Assembly (NCBI RefSeq): GCF_019704135.1
Contig: NZ_AP024355.1
Span: 3,789,034-3,853,033, forward strand
Length of the DNA stretch: 64,000 nt
Direction of reading: 5' to 3'
Origin: Desulfuromonas versatilis
GTDB taxonomy: Bacteria; Desulfobacterota; Desulfuromonadia; Desulfuromonadales; NIT-T3
Position 1 is the first letter of the stretch, and each line of letters opens with the position of its first letter. This document shows, piece by piece, positions 43,114 to 51,868 of the stretch. A model generated the notes under the pieces. That model had not been told where the DNA came from, searched no databases, and saw only the letters and a program-made list of their open reading frames with translations. Made by a program: the position numbers and the translations under genes.

Positions 43114-43772
43114 GGGTCCTCGGGCCTGCGGGCAGTGAAGAACGAGACCAGCCCGTGCACGTGATCGACCCGCTTTACCTCGACAAAACCGGCCTTCGCC
43201 ATCAGCCCCGGCAGCAGGCCGCGCAGGTTGTCCTCCAGTTCCTTCTGCACCAGCAGCACCCGCCCCCCCCACCCCATCAGCCAGCCCCACCAGGTGGTGG
43301 GGCGGTCGATGTCGGCGGTGACCAGCCGGCCGCCGGGGCGCAGCACCCGGTACATCTCGGCAAAGGCCCTTATTTTCAGCTCGGTGTCGATGTGATGGGT
43401 GAACATGGAGTTGACCACCAGGTCAAAGCTGGCATCGGGGAAATCGAGAGCTTCAGCCACCCCGGCGGCAAAGTGTGCGGGCACCCCGGTCCGGCGGGCT
43501 TTGGCGGCGGCGATGGCGATCATCTTCGGCGCCGCATCGACTCCCACCGCCTCGCCGGGCGCCTCCAGGCGTCGGGCGATCTGCAGGGTCAGGGTGCCGG
43601 TGCCGCAGCCGACGTCGAGAATCCGGTCCGTCGGCGAGAAGGCCATGTGCTCCAGAGTCTTATCCCGAAAACGCCGCTCCCTGCCGAAGGAGAGCCCCTC
43701 GATGACCGGGTCGTAGAGCCATGCGACGTGGTTGAGGTCACGACCGCGGGTTTTCGGCACCTCAGGCGGCAT
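43110..43772 (-). CDS. SAM-dependent methyltransferase (class I)
   Basis: 220 residues. Motif I is ILDVGCGTGTLTLQIA, motif II FDLVVNSMFTHHID, motif III MYRVLRPGGRLVTADID. The N-terminal RGRDLNHVAWLYDPVIEGLSFG resembles UbiE/quinone- and isoprenoid-type C-methyltransferases. It overlaps the isoprenoid enzyme gene by 11 bp and the permease gene by 4 bp. A hydrophobic Trp-rich stretch (TTWWGWLMGWGGRVL) suggests membrane or lipid substrate contact. Confidence 0.85.
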   Translation of the reverse strand: MPPEVPKTRGRDLNHVAWLYDPVIEGLSFGRERRFRDKTLEHMAFSPTDRILDVGCGTGTLTLQIARRLEAPGEAVGVDAAPKMIAIAAAKARRTGVPAHFAAGVAEALDFPDASFDLVVNSMFTHHIDTELKIRAFAEMYRVLRPGGRLVTADIDRPTTWWGWLMGWGGRVLLVQKELEDNLRGLLPGLMAKAGFVEVKRVDHVHGLVSFFTARRPEDP

Positions 43773-44808
43773 GGCGCACGTCCAGGTTCTCGGTGAACCG
43801 GGCATCGGCGGGCAGCAGCCTGAGCAGGTGCCCGACGCCGCGCAGCCGGAACAGGTAACGGATCAGCTCCAGGGCGCGGGGGCGGGTCAGCCAGAAACCG
43901 GCTTCGTGCAGGCGGTCGAAGCCGTCGAGCGCCTCGCCGATGGCCCTCTGCATCACTCGCGAGGCCGACTCGGCAAAGGCCCTGTCGATGGGCGATTGGG
44001 CGCTGTTCTCACCCCTCAGTAGCTGGTCGAGGCGGCCGCGTTCGGCGGCACTCCCCTCGTGCTGCACCGAGGAGACCAGGTAGTTATGCCGGCGGTCGCG
44101 CAAATCGTCGTAGAAATCGGTCAGGTCGTCGATCACCTGCAGGGCCATGCCGATGCCGTAGATGCCCCGATCGGCCTTGGCCAGGGGCTCGCGCAGCGAG
44201 GCTTCGATCAGCAGCGGCGCGACGAAGGCGAGCCGCAGCAGGTTGCCCCCCTTGTACATATGGACGCTGGCGAGGATCTCCTCGGGAGGCAGGACCTGGC
44301 GCACCCCGCCCTCCTCCGTGGCCTCCTCCTCGCCGATGGGGACCATCGCGGTGAAGATCTCGCGGTTGATCCGCTGCCCCTGCTCGCGACTGACCAGCCC
44401 CCGTTCGCGGGCCTCGTCGACGGCCTGGAACAGAAACCGGTCGAAGAGCAGGATGTGCATTACGCTCTTGAAGCGGGTGGCCTCGGCAGGGAAACGCAGC
44501 GGCAGCATCTCCTTGTACTCGTCGTCGAGCAGATTGTCGGTGCCGGTGACGATGCCGCGGATGGCGTGGTTGAGCACCCCGTAGAACAGCCGCCGCTCGC
44601 GATCGATGCCGACGGCCTTGTAGATGGCCAGAAACAGGGTGGAGAAGAAATTGCGCTGGGCGTATTTGAGCATTCCCGGGGCGGGCCCGGCGGGGACAAG
44701 GTAACGCGGCTCCAGGGTCTGCTCCAGCAGACGCCTGGTTTCGGCTTCCACCAGGCGGTGCTCCTGGAGCGCCGGATAGAGCCGGCGCATGGCGATGATC
44801 GATCTCAT
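43762..44808 (-). CDS. Class I isoprenoid biosynthesis enzyme (all-alpha terpenoid-synthase fold)
   Basis: 348 residues. Two Asp-rich segments, TGTDNLLDDEYKEM and QVIDDLTDFYDDL, match the metal-diphosphate sites of polyprenyl synthase / squalene-phytoene synthase-like enzymes. Most of the chain is helical. It is too diverged for a precise reaction; possible roles are prenyl transfer, chain coupling or cyclisation. Genes on both sides encode methyltransferases and the junctions overlap by 4 and 11 bp, so the product is probably a methylated isoprenoid lipid (inference). Confidence 0.8.
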   Translation of the reverse strand: MRSIIAMRRLYPALQEHRLVEAETRRLLEQTLEPRYLVPAGPAPGMLKYAQRNFFSTLFLAIYKAVGIDRERRLFYGVLNHAIRGIVTGTDNLLDDEYKEMLPLRFPAEATRFKSVMHILLFDRFLFQAVDEARERGLVSREQGQRINREIFTAMVPIGEEEATEEGGVRQVLPPEEILASVHMYKGGNLLRLAFVAPLLIEASLREPLAKADRGIYGIGMALQVIDDLTDFYDDLRDRRHNYLVSSVQHEGSAAERGRLDQLLRGENSAQSPIDRAFAESASRVMQRAIGEALDGFDRLHEAGFWLTRPRALELIRYLFRLRGVGHLLRLLPADARFTENLDVRHAA

Positions 44809-45329
44809 GACGGCAACCTTCTGTTGGGCGGCCGGGGGACCAGCAGCGGAACCTGCCGCCGGTAGGCCCGGAACTTCCCGGCAAAGCGTTTCTCGAGATA
44901 TCTCTCCTCCCGGCGCAGAAAACGGAGCTGCAGCGCCAGGAAAACCGGGATGCTGACCAGCAGCATCCCCCAGGAGCGCACCAGCAGCGCCACCCCGACG
45001 GCGGTCAGGTCGTAGCCGAAGAACATCGGGTGACGACACCAGGCGTAGCTGCCGCCCGTGACCAGGCGCCGGGCGGGGAATTGGGGATTGGGCGTCCCCT
45101 CCCCCAGGCGGGCCAGGTCGGCGGTGGCCTTGCAAATGAACCCCGAGCCTGCGGCGAACAGCAGGGCACCTCCCCACAGGGGCCAGGCCCCGCCCCCCAG
45201 CGGCGGCAGCAGCAGGTCGGCCAGCTTGCCGCCGGCCAGCACCGCGCCGGGGATGTAGATCCAGTAGATCAGGGCGTCGCGCAACTGGGCCTTGCGCCGC
45301 CGGCGCAACGCGGCCGTGTCTTTAATCAT
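44805..45329 (-). CDS. Isoprenylcysteine carboxyl methyltransferase (ICMT)/phospholipid methyltransferase-like membrane protein
   Basis: 174 residues with about four membrane segments. The C-terminal signature of the ICMT/PEMT family is present: GTPNPQFPARRLVTGGSYAW, CRHPMFFGY and LRREERYLEKRF..KFRAYRRQVP, which form the SAM and substrate sites. It overlaps the isoprenoid enzyme gene by 4 bp. In bacteria such proteins methylate membrane lipids or prenyl chains; the substrate here is unknown. Confidence 0.83.
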   Translation of the reverse strand: MIKDTAALRRRRKAQLRDALIYWIYIPGAVLAGGKLADLLLPPLGGGAWPLWGGALLFAAGSGFICKATADLARLGEGTPNPQFPARRLVTGGSYAWCRHPMFFGYDLTAVGVALLVRSWGMLLVSIPVFLALQLRFLRREERYLEKRFAGKFRAYRRQVPLLVPRPPNRRLPS

Positions 45330-45344
45330 ACCGCTTGCCGGCCT

Positions 45345-45866
45345 TTAAAGAAGCCCCCGCTGACGGGCCAGCAGCAGCGCCAGCTGGGTCTTGCCATCGG
45401 GGATGGCGCCGGCGGCCAGCATCTGCAACGCCTCGGCAACCGGCATCGGGCGCACCTCGATATACTCGTCGGGCTCCAGTTCCCGGGGGACGGGGCTCAG
45501 CTCGCGGGCGAGGAACAGGTGCACCACCTCGTCGCAGAAACCGACCGCGGTCAGCATCTCGCCGAGCTTCTCGATCTGCCCGGCGCGGTAGCCGACCTCC
45601 TCCTGCAGCTCGCGCGCGACACAGTCCGAGGGAGGCTCCCCCGGCTCGAGGCGCCCGGCGGGGATCTCCCAGACCATGCCGCCTCCGGCGGGCCGGTACT
45701 GGCGGATCAGCACGATACGTCCGTCGGCCAGCAGCGGCAGCACCGCCGCGCCGCCGGGGTGGCGGACGATCTCGAAATCGGCCACTCGACCGTCGGGCAG
45801 GGCGTGCTCTTCGATACCCAGGGAGACGATGCGCCCCTGGAAGATGTCGCGTTTGTTGGTGGCCAT
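45345..45866 (-). CDS. Nudix hydrolase (ADP-ribose pyrophosphatase-like)
   Basis: 173 residues. The Nudix box GRLEPGEPPSDCVARELQEE followed by VG has the REUXEEXGU core. The N-terminal part (FEIVRHPGGAAVLPLLADGRIVLIRQYR) matches ADP-ribose/GDP-mannose pyrophosphatases of the NudF type. It lies 15 bp upstream of the ICMT-like gene and 17 bp after the diacylglycerol-kinase-like gene, in the same packed run. A role in the lipid pathway (hydrolysing a diphosphate) is possible but not shown. Confidence 0.88.
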   Translation of the reverse strand: MATNKRDIFQGRIVSLGIEEHALPDGRVADFEIVRHPGGAAVLPLLADGRIVLIRQYRPAGGGMVWEIPAGRLEPGEPPSDCVARELQEEVGYRAGQIEKLGEMLTAVGFCDEVVHLFLARELSPVPRELEPDEYIEVRPMPVAEALQMLAAGAIPDGKTQLALLLARQRGLL

Positions 45867-45883
45867 GGAATCGCCTTTGCGCT

Positions 45884-46774
45884 TTAGGCCCCGGTGGGCA
45901 GCACCATGCGCAGCTCGCCGGGCAGGGCCCGGATGGTCATGGGGAGCCGGCCGTGGAAATCGCCGTCGATCTGCACCGCCAGGCCAGCGCCGGCCACCTC
46001 CAGGTGTCGGGTCTTGAAGATCCGCGCCTCCTCGGCCGGCAGGCGGGCGCCCAGGGCGATCTTCAGGGCGCTGCCCAGAAAACGCAGCCGCCCGGGGCGC
46101 AAAAACAGGCAGGCCTCCAGGGTATCCTCGTAAAGGGAGGCTCCCGGGGTGATGGAGAACCTGCCGCCGTAGAACCGGCCGTTGCCGACTACCAGGTTGT
46201 AGCCCCGCAGCCGCTCGCCCTGTTCGGTCTCGACCTCGATGGGGGCGAAGGGGCCGGCCAGCAGCGCGGATACGGCGCTGACCAGGTAGGCGAACTTGCC
46301 GGTACGGCGCTTAAGTTTGGAGCTGACCCGAAACACGGCGTCGGCGTCGAAGCCGACCCCGGCCATGAGCAGAAACCGGGTGTCGCCGGCCAGCCCGAGA
46401 CAGACCGGGCGCGGCTCCCCCTCCAGGGCGATGCGGCAGGCCGCCTCGATGTCGAAGGGGATGCCGACTTCCAGGGCGAAGACGTTGGTGGTCCCCAGCG
46501 GAATGAACGCCAGGGGAATCGCCGAGGGAGCAAGCCCGTTGATCACCTCGTTGAGGGTGCCGTCGCCGCCGGCGGCGATGACCAGGTCGCACCCCGCCTG
46601 AGGGGCCTGGCGGGCAAACTCGCGGGCATCGCCCCGGGCTCCGGTGAGCAGCACCTCGACCTCGCGGCCCTGCCGGCGCAGCCAGGCGGCTGCCTGGTCG
46701 ATTTTCTGCCGGGCATTGCCCCCGGCGATGGGGTTGGCGATCAGGCGGATCCGCCCCTGGTTTTTCCGATGCAT
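45884..46774 (-). CDS. Diacylglycerol kinase-family lipid kinase (YegS/DgkB-like)
   Basis: 296 residues. The catalytic domain motif is AAGGDGTLNEVINGL, with IPLGTTNVFALEVGIP and the N-terminal RLIANPIAGGNA. The C-terminal beta-sandwich ends in QIDGDFHG. It phosphorylates diacylglycerol or a related lipid. Its position directly after an LTA-synthase-like gene, 16 bp away, fits recycling of diacylglycerol released by phosphoglycerol transfer (inference). Confidence 0.88.
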   Translation of the reverse strand: MHRKNQGRIRLIANPIAGGNARQKIDQAAAWLRRQGREVEVLLTGARGDAREFARQAPQAGCDLVIAAGGDGTLNEVINGLAPSAIPLAFIPLGTTNVFALEVGIPFDIEAACRIALEGEPRPVCLGLAGDTRFLLMAGVGFDADAVFRVSSKLKRRTGKFAYLVSAVSALLAGPFAPIEVETEQGERLRGYNLVVGNGRFYGGRFSITPGASLYEDTLEACLFLRPGRLRFLGSALKIALGARLPAEEARIFKTRHLEVAGAGLAVQIDGDFHGRLPMTIRALPGELRMVLPTGA

Positions 46775-46790
46775 CTCGGCGCCGCCCCGC

Positions 46791-48866
46791 TCAGTCACGG
46801 TGGGCCGTGGCGGGATGGCCGGTCTCCGGCACCCCCAGCTTGCGGCCGCGCAGGGAAAGTATCCCGGTCTGCACGTAGGAGAGCAGGCGCTGCTCCATCT
46901 GCTTGGCCAGGCCCCGCTCCTCCCGGTATTGATCGGCGGAGCTTTGCGGCGGAAAGCCGAGATCGAAGCGGTAGAGTTTGGGGGTCTCCTTGGGCGCCAC
47001 CAGCAGCAGCCGGTCATCCTCGATCAGCGCCACCCGCTCCTCACCCCCCGAAGGCTTGATCACCGCGAAACCGGGGTCGCGCAGGGCGGGCGAAAAGAGG
47101 TTGCGCCCCCACCCCTGGTGCGGGTCGCTCATCCCAAGCAGGCCGAAAATGCTCGGCCCGATGTCCACCTGGCTGGCCACGGTCCGGCGGCGCAGCCCCT
47201 CGTCGCCGAGCAGCCCCGGCGCATAGAAGAGCAGCGGGACATGGAAGCGCTCGAGCTGCATGCCGGTGATCATCGGCGGGACTCCGAAGCCGTGGTCGCC
47301 GGTGATGACGAACAGGGTGCGGTCGAAATACTCCTCCTGGCGGGCCTTGGCGAAGAACTGGCCCAGCGACCAGTCGGCGTAGTGCATGGCGTTGTAGCGC
47401 CCCTCCAGGTGATCACCCGTGCGGATCGGCTCGAAGGGGAGCGGATCGGGCAGGTTGTAGGGCTGGTGGTTGGACAAAGTCAGGATGGCGCCGAAGAACG
47501 GCCCCTGCTTGTCCATATCGCGGAACTCCTCGTTGGCCCGCATGAACACGTCGTAGTCGCCCACCCCCCAGAGCGGGTCGCGAAAGCTCGGGTTGGCGTA
47601 ATCCTCGGTGCCGATGAAGCGCTGCATGCCGTGCTGGCGGAAGAACCCTTCCTTGTTGTCCCAGGAGAACAGCCCGTTGTAGAGGAAAACCGTCTGGTAG
47701 CCGTCGCGCTCGAGCAGGGTCGGCAGCGAGGAGAACTCCTGGTTGGCCTCCATCATCTTCATCAGGTACTCGTAGCCCGGCAGGTTGGGAAAGGAGGTCA
47801 GCGAGGCGTAGACCCCCTGGTGGGTGTGGGTGCCGCTGGAGAAGGCCCGCTCGAACAGGATCCCCTCGCCCGCCAGCCGGTCGAACTCGGGGGTCAGGTC
47901 GGCCGGCGAGCCCAGCGCGCCGACGAAGCGCCCGGAAAAGCTCTCCATGAGGATCACCACCACGTTGACCGGTCTGCCCGGGTAGCTCTTCAGGGGGATG
48001 GTGGAAGTAGGCGCCGTCTCGCTGCGCAGCAGGGGGTGCTGTTCGTCGTAGAGCGGGGTCTCGCCTTCGAGAGCCAGCATTTCCCGGGTGGTGCTCAGGG
48101 CCTGGTCGGCGGGGACGGCCTCGGTCCAGAAGGCCTGCTTGCCGTAGAGCTTGTCCCAGCCGCTGCGCCCCAGGGTGAAGATGCCGTTCAGGGCCAGGTG
48201 GTTGGCGAAGGTGGAGCCGGAGAAGAAGGCGTCCCCCCAGCGCAGCGGTTCACTGGCGAAGCCGCCGCGGCTGGCGAAAACCATCAGGGTGAGCATGACG
48301 GTGGCCCCCATGGTGCGCAGCAGCGCGGCGCGGGGGGTGGCCGGAGATTCGCAGCCGACCAGAAAGCGTCGCCGCAACCGACCGACGGACCAGAGGAACA
48401 GTGCCGCCAGCAGCGCCCAGAGCAGCAGGTAACGAACCACCGGGTAGCCATCCCAGATCATCCCGCCGACGGTAGCGGGGTGGCTGAGATACTCGAAAAC
48501 CAAGGCGTTGAAGCGACTTTCGAACTCGCGATAGAACTCGGCCTCGGCCACCCCGAGCAGCAGCAGGGCGGCGGCGAGCAGACTGAAGGGGACCAGGACC
48601 AGGCTCTTGGCCCGGCCGCGCAGCAGCAACAGGGCCAGGAACAGGGGGATCAGCAGATAGGAGCCGATGGCCAGGTCGAAGCGCAGGCCGACCCAGAAGC
48701 TCTGCAGCAGCTCCCCCGTCGGGACGGTTTTCCCCAGGTTGCCGTTGCTGACCAGCAGCAGCAGGCGCAGCAGCGCGAAGCCGATGAGGAAAACCAGATA
48801 AAGCCCGGCTGTAAACAGCGCCTCGGGGGGAAAGAATTCCCTGATTTGACGAAAGGGTTTCGACAT
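46791..48866 (-). CDS. LTA synthase/phosphoglycerol transferase-like sulfatase-fold protein (1)
   Basis: 691 residues. Five N-terminal transmembrane helices (about 15-205) are followed by a periplasmic alkaline phosphatase/sulfatase-fold domain. Metal-site features include VVVILMESFSGRFVG, a candidate catalytic Thr in SSGTHTHQGVYAS, and ITGDHGFGVPP. The family includes LtaS, OpgB/MdoB and phosphoethanolamine transferases, which move a head group from phospholipid to a glycan or lipid. First gene of the seven-gene packed run ending with the permease. The ribosome site is weak. The acceptor is unknown. Confidence 0.87.
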   Translation of the reverse strand: MSKPFRQIREFFPPEALFTAGLYLVFLIGFALLRLLLLVSNGNLGKTVPTGELLQSFWVGLRFDLAIGSYLLIPLFLALLLLRGRAKSLVLVPFSLLAAALLLLGVAEAEFYREFESRFNALVFEYLSHPATVGGMIWDGYPVVRYLLLWALLAALFLWSVGRLRRRFLVGCESPATPRAALLRTMGATVMLTLMVFASRGGFASEPLRWGDAFFSGSTFANHLALNGIFTLGRSGWDKLYGKQAFWTEAVPADQALSTTREMLALEGETPLYDEQHPLLRSETAPTSTIPLKSYPGRPVNVVVILMESFSGRFVGALGSPADLTPEFDRLAGEGILFERAFSSGTHTHQGVYASLTSFPNLPGYEYLMKMMEANQEFSSLPTLLERDGYQTVFLYNGLFSWDNKEGFFRQHGMQRFIGTEDYANPSFRDPLWGVGDYDVFMRANEEFRDMDKQGPFFGAILTLSNHQPYNLPDPLPFEPIRTGDHLEGRYNAMHYADWSLGQFFAKARQEEYFDRTLFVITGDHGFGVPPMITGMQLERFHVPLLFYAPGLLGDEGLRRRTVASQVDIGPSIFGLLGMSDPHQGWGRNLFSPALRDPGFAVIKPSGGEERVALIEDDRLLLVAPKETPKLYRFDLGFPPQSSADQYREERGLAKQMEQRLLSYVQTGILSLRGRKLGVPETGHPATAHRD

Positions 48867-48988
48867 AGAAATCTGAGTGCTCCTCGATGAAAACTTTCGC
48901 CGGCCACCTGCCCGGCCAGAATTGGTAAACCGTTATATTTTGCCCGAGCCAATGCCTCCAGGGCAAGGGACCAAAACATTTTTTTCCG

Positions 48989-49741
48989 CTACGGCGCCGG
49001 GATTTTCCCTCGAGGCCGGGCAGCCTCGCCTTGAGCCTGCGGGGGATGGAGCCGCCCCGAGAACCCACCGGCGTACAGACCCAGGCTGACCAGCCAGCAG
49101 AGAATCACCGAGTAGAGGTTATGCGAGGCGAAGTGGGCCCCGCGCACCAGTTGGCCGAAACCGAACACCCCGCCCAGGGCCAGGCCGGCGCCGAGCCCCA
49201 GCAGCGCCAGGCGCGGCCGGCGGCGGCGAAACAGAAAATAGCTTCCCGTCAGGGCAAAGCCCCCCGAGGCGTGCCCGGCGGGAAAGCCGTGACCGGTTTT
49301 GTGGCCGGGGACAGGGGACTCGAACAGGCGCACATAGGGGACCTTGCCGCCGTAACGTTGGTAATCCCAGGGGCAGTGACGGTTGATGGTCGCCTTGCCT
49401 GCGGCAACCAGCCCCGTGCCCAGGGCGATGCACAGCACCATGAACAGGGCTCCATGGCGAAAGCGCAGCAACTCGGCCCAACGATACGATCCCAGCCACA
49501 ACCCCAGCGCCCCGAGCGCCGTCGCCAGCACCAGGTACTTGCCGCCCCGATGGATGAGCCCGTCGGCCCACCAGCTGTGCTTGAGATACCAGCCGCCGCG
49601 GGCCGCATCGAAAAACCGGTCCGAGAGGATCAGGTCCCAGTCGCTGAGCTCGAAGACGGCCGCCAGCGCCCCGAACAGTAGCAGCGGCAGGCCGGCGTGC
49701 CACAGCCAGAAACCGTGGTCGAGGTTCGCTCTTTCGCTCAT
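48989..49741 (-). CDS. PAP2-family membrane phosphatase
   Basis: 250 residues with about six transmembrane segments. Phosphatase motifs are KATINRHCPWD, GHGFPAGHASGG and RGAHFASHNLYSV, the usual three PAP2 regions with both active-site histidines. It may dephosphorylate phosphatidate, phosphatidylglycerol-phosphate or polyprenyl diphosphate at the membrane. Its ATG overlaps the stop codon of the LTA-synthase-like gene (2), so the two are co-translated. Confidence 0.87.
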   Translation of the reverse strand: MSERANLDHGFWLWHAGLPLLLFGALAAVFELSDWDLILSDRFFDAARGGWYLKHSWWADGLIHRGGKYLVLATALGALGLWLGSYRWAELLRFRHGALFMVLCIALGTGLVAAGKATINRHCPWDYQRYGGKVPYVRLFESPVPGHKTGHGFPAGHASGGFALTGSYFLFRRRRPRLALLGLGAGLALGGVFGFGQLVRGAHFASHNLYSVILCWLVSLGLYAGGFSGRLHPPQAQGEAARPRGKIPAP

Positions 49742-51648
49742 TGGTAGCGATGCGCCTTGAACAGCTCGAAGGCCGTCTGGTAATAGGCGGTAGCCAGGTC
49801 GACCAGGGCGGGATCGTCCGCCGCCGGAAGCTGCCGATTCTGCTCGCGATCGTAGTCGAAGACCTGCGCCTGCCGGTTGAGCCCCAGCACCACCAGGCGC
49901 TCATCCTGGAACAGCGCCACGTCGTGGTTGTGATTGAGCATGATCGGCCGCCCGCTGCCCGCCCGCTCTGCCAGGACGTCCCGGCCGTAGAAGGGGGCCG
50001 TGTAAGGCAGACCGAGCAGGCCGAGGACCGTCGGCGCGATGTCGATCTGGCTGGTCGCCGTTTCGATCCGCCCGGCGGCGAGCCTGCCCGGGGCGTAAAG
50101 CAGCAGGGGGATTTCGTAATTGCGCACCGGCACCTGGGCCCGGCCGTAGACCCGGGCACAGTGGTCGGCCACGATCACGAACAGGGTGTTTTCGAACCAG
50201 GGGTGAACGGGGGACTGGTCGAAAAACCGGCCCAGAGCGTAATCGGCGTAGCGTACCCCGTCGCGCCGCCCTCCCCCCTTGGCGGGAATCCCCTCGACAC
50301 CCGAGGGGAAGGTGAAGGGCTTGTGATTGGAGGTGGTCATGATGATGGAGAAAAAGGGCTCCCCCTGCCCATGGATGCCGTCGAAATAATCCATGGCATG
50401 GTCGAACAGGTCTTCGTCGCTCACCCCCCAGATGTTGGCGAAGCGTGGCTGGGGGATCTCGGTGCGGTCGCTGATGGAGAAGCCGTTGCTTTGGTAGAAA
50501 TGGTTCATGTTGTCGAAGTACCCGTATCCGCCATAGAGAAAGCTGGTGCGATAGCCGTTCTCCCGCATCACCTCGCCCCAGTTGGCGATCCCCTCGCTGC
50601 CCGGGCGCTTGAGGATCGACTCGCTGGGTATCGGCGGCAACGAGGTGGTGATCGCCTCCAACCCCCGCACGGTGCGGGTGCCGGTGGCGTAGGCATGGTC
50701 GAAGAGCAGCCCCGCGCGACTCAACCGGTCGAAATTGGGGGTCAGATCGCTGCCGTCGCCATAGACACCGACGTACTTGGCGCTCAACGACTCCTCGACG
50801 ATCACCACCACGTTCATCCGACCCAAACCCTCGGGACGCGCCGCGTGACTGCGGTCGAGATCCTCCAACTGCGGGCTGTTGAAACCGTCGCCGTCGGCGG
50901 AAAGATTCTCCCGCACCAGGCGAAAAGCCCGCTCGTGATCGAGGGTGCGGTAAAAGGCGTCGTAACTGAGTTCGTTGGTCCGAAAGGCCCGAAACAGGCT
51001 GCTGATGCCGTTACAGGCCAACTGATTGCTGACCCGGTTGCTGGAAAAAGCAAAGGAATCGGTGGAGAAGCGAACCGCGGCCAGCGACAGGATCAGGGCG
51101 TAGACGCCGATCAGCTTGAGCCGGTCCGCAAACCTCTGCGGCGCAGCCAAACTCTGCTTGACCATCGGCCAGAGCCGGCGGAACAACAGCCCCGCCACGG
51201 CCAGGTCCGCCAGGACCACCGGCAGCACCGGGTAGGAATCCCAGATGTTGACCAGCACCTCGTGGGGGTAGATGAGATAGTCCACCGCAACCAGGTTGAA
51301 ACGGGAATCAAACTCCTCGAAAAAGAAATATTCCGCCGCCCCCAGGTACAGCATGGCGAACAGGGTGGCAAAAACCCCCACGGCGACCAGGCGCCGGTGC
51401 CAGGGGGCGCGCAGCAGCCGCCCGGGTACCAGCAGCAGGTAGCAGGCCGCCGGGGCGTTGACATACAGCAGGGCGATCAGGTCGTTGACCAGGCCGAACA
51501 GCAGGATCGGCCCCATTTCCGCCAGGCCCACCTGGGCCGCGGGGCCGAATTTCCACCACAGGACCAGCCGGAGCAGGGCGGATACCGCAAGGTAGGCCCC
51601 TGAGAGGGGCACCAGCAGGGACAATCGGCCGATGGGCAAACGGGACAT
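49738..51648 (-). CDS. LTA synthase/phosphoglycerol transferase-like sulfatase-fold protein (2)
   Basis: 636 residues. Five N-terminal transmembrane segments, then a sulfatase-fold domain with VVVIVEESLSAKYVG, a candidate catalytic Thr in ATGTRTVRGLEAITTS, and FVIVADHCARV. It is a diverged paralogue of the protein at 46791-48866. The second of two ATGs is used (GGAG seven bases upstream). The gene is preceded by a sigma54-type promoter and a 140-nt leader with two hairpins, and followed by the coupled PAP2 gene. The NtrC-type system directly upstream is the likely regulator. Confidence 0.87.
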   Translation of the reverse strand: MSRLPIGRLSLLVPLSGAYLAVSALLRLVLWWKFGPAAQVGLAEMGPILLFGLVNDLIALLYVNAPAACYLLLVPGRLLRAPWHRRLVAVGVFATLFAMLYLGAAEYFFFEEFDSRFNLVAVDYLIYPHEVLVNIWDSYPVLPVVLADLAVAGLLFRRLWPMVKQSLAAPQRFADRLKLIGVYALILSLAAVRFSTDSFAFSSNRVSNQLACNGISSLFRAFRTNELSYDAFYRTLDHERAFRLVRENLSADGDGFNSPQLEDLDRSHAARPEGLGRMNVVVIVEESLSAKYVGVYGDGSDLTPNFDRLSRAGLLFDHAYATGTRTVRGLEAITTSLPPIPSESILKRPGSEGIANWGEVMRENGYRTSFLYGGYGYFDNMNHFYQSNGFSISDRTEIPQPRFANIWGVSDEDLFDHAMDYFDGIHGQGEPFFSIIMTTSNHKPFTFPSGVEGIPAKGGGRRDGVRYADYALGRFFDQSPVHPWFENTLFVIVADHCARVYGRAQVPVRNYEIPLLLYAPGRLAAGRIETATSQIDIAPTVLGLLGLPYTAPFYGRDVLAERAGSGRPIMLNHNHDVALFQDERLVVLGLNRQAQVFDYDREQNRQLPAADDPALVDLATAYYQTAFELFKAHRYQ

Positions 51649-51693
51649 CATGAAACTCCAATGGGGTGACAACGCCGGGGCGCCGGACGCTCT

Positions 51694-51755
51694 GCCCGCT
51701 GCGCGTTCCCGGCAGCGGGCAAAAATAGGGGACTCTACGGCAGGGCAGAGTCCCC
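51694..51755 (-). promoter_or_regulatory. Two leader hairpins upstream of LTA-synthase-like gene (2)
   Basis: On the minus strand the first hairpin pairs 51747-51755 with 51728-51736 (GGGGACTCT/AGAGTCCCC) and is followed by TATTTTTG, a terminator-like form. The second pairs 51712-51720 with 51694-51702 (GCCCGCTGC/GCAGCGGGC). They lie between the sigma54-type promoter and the start codon, so attenuation is possible. Confidence 0.65.
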
Positions 51756-51797
51756 GGAAGCAAAAGAGGGTAAGCATTGCTGCTTGACTTTCTCTTT

Positions 51798-51813
51798 AGC
51801 AATCCCCTTGCCA
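51798..51813 (-). promoter_or_regulatory. sigma54-type promoter
   Basis: On the minus strand the site reads TGGCAAGGGGATTGCT, with the required GG-N10-GC and a TTGCT -12 element. It differs from the consensus mainly by A for C after TGGCA. It lies 150 nt upstream of LTA-synthase-like gene (2), downstream of the terminator of an NtrC-type regulator gene. Confidence 0.75.
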
Positions 51814-51840
51814 CTTTGTAACCTGCTGAAAACGTACAGA

Positions 51841-51868
51841 AATAAAAACGCCACCCGGGGGTGGCGTT
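51841..51868. terminator. Terminator of the NtrC-type regulator gene
   Basis: AACGCCACCC (51847-51856) pairs with GGGTGGCGTT (51859-51868). Read on the minus strand it is followed by TTTATTTC; on the plus strand by CAATTTTTTTT. It is a strong hairpin that can work both ways. Confidence 0.82.

Noticed and set aside
46644-48890. 748-codon plus-strand frame opposite LTA-synthase-like gene (1); similar long antisense frames at 9363-11057, 49741-51603, 51784-54168 and 61610-63448
   Set aside because: All are opposite genes with firm motifs and have His/Gln/Gly-rich antisense composition.
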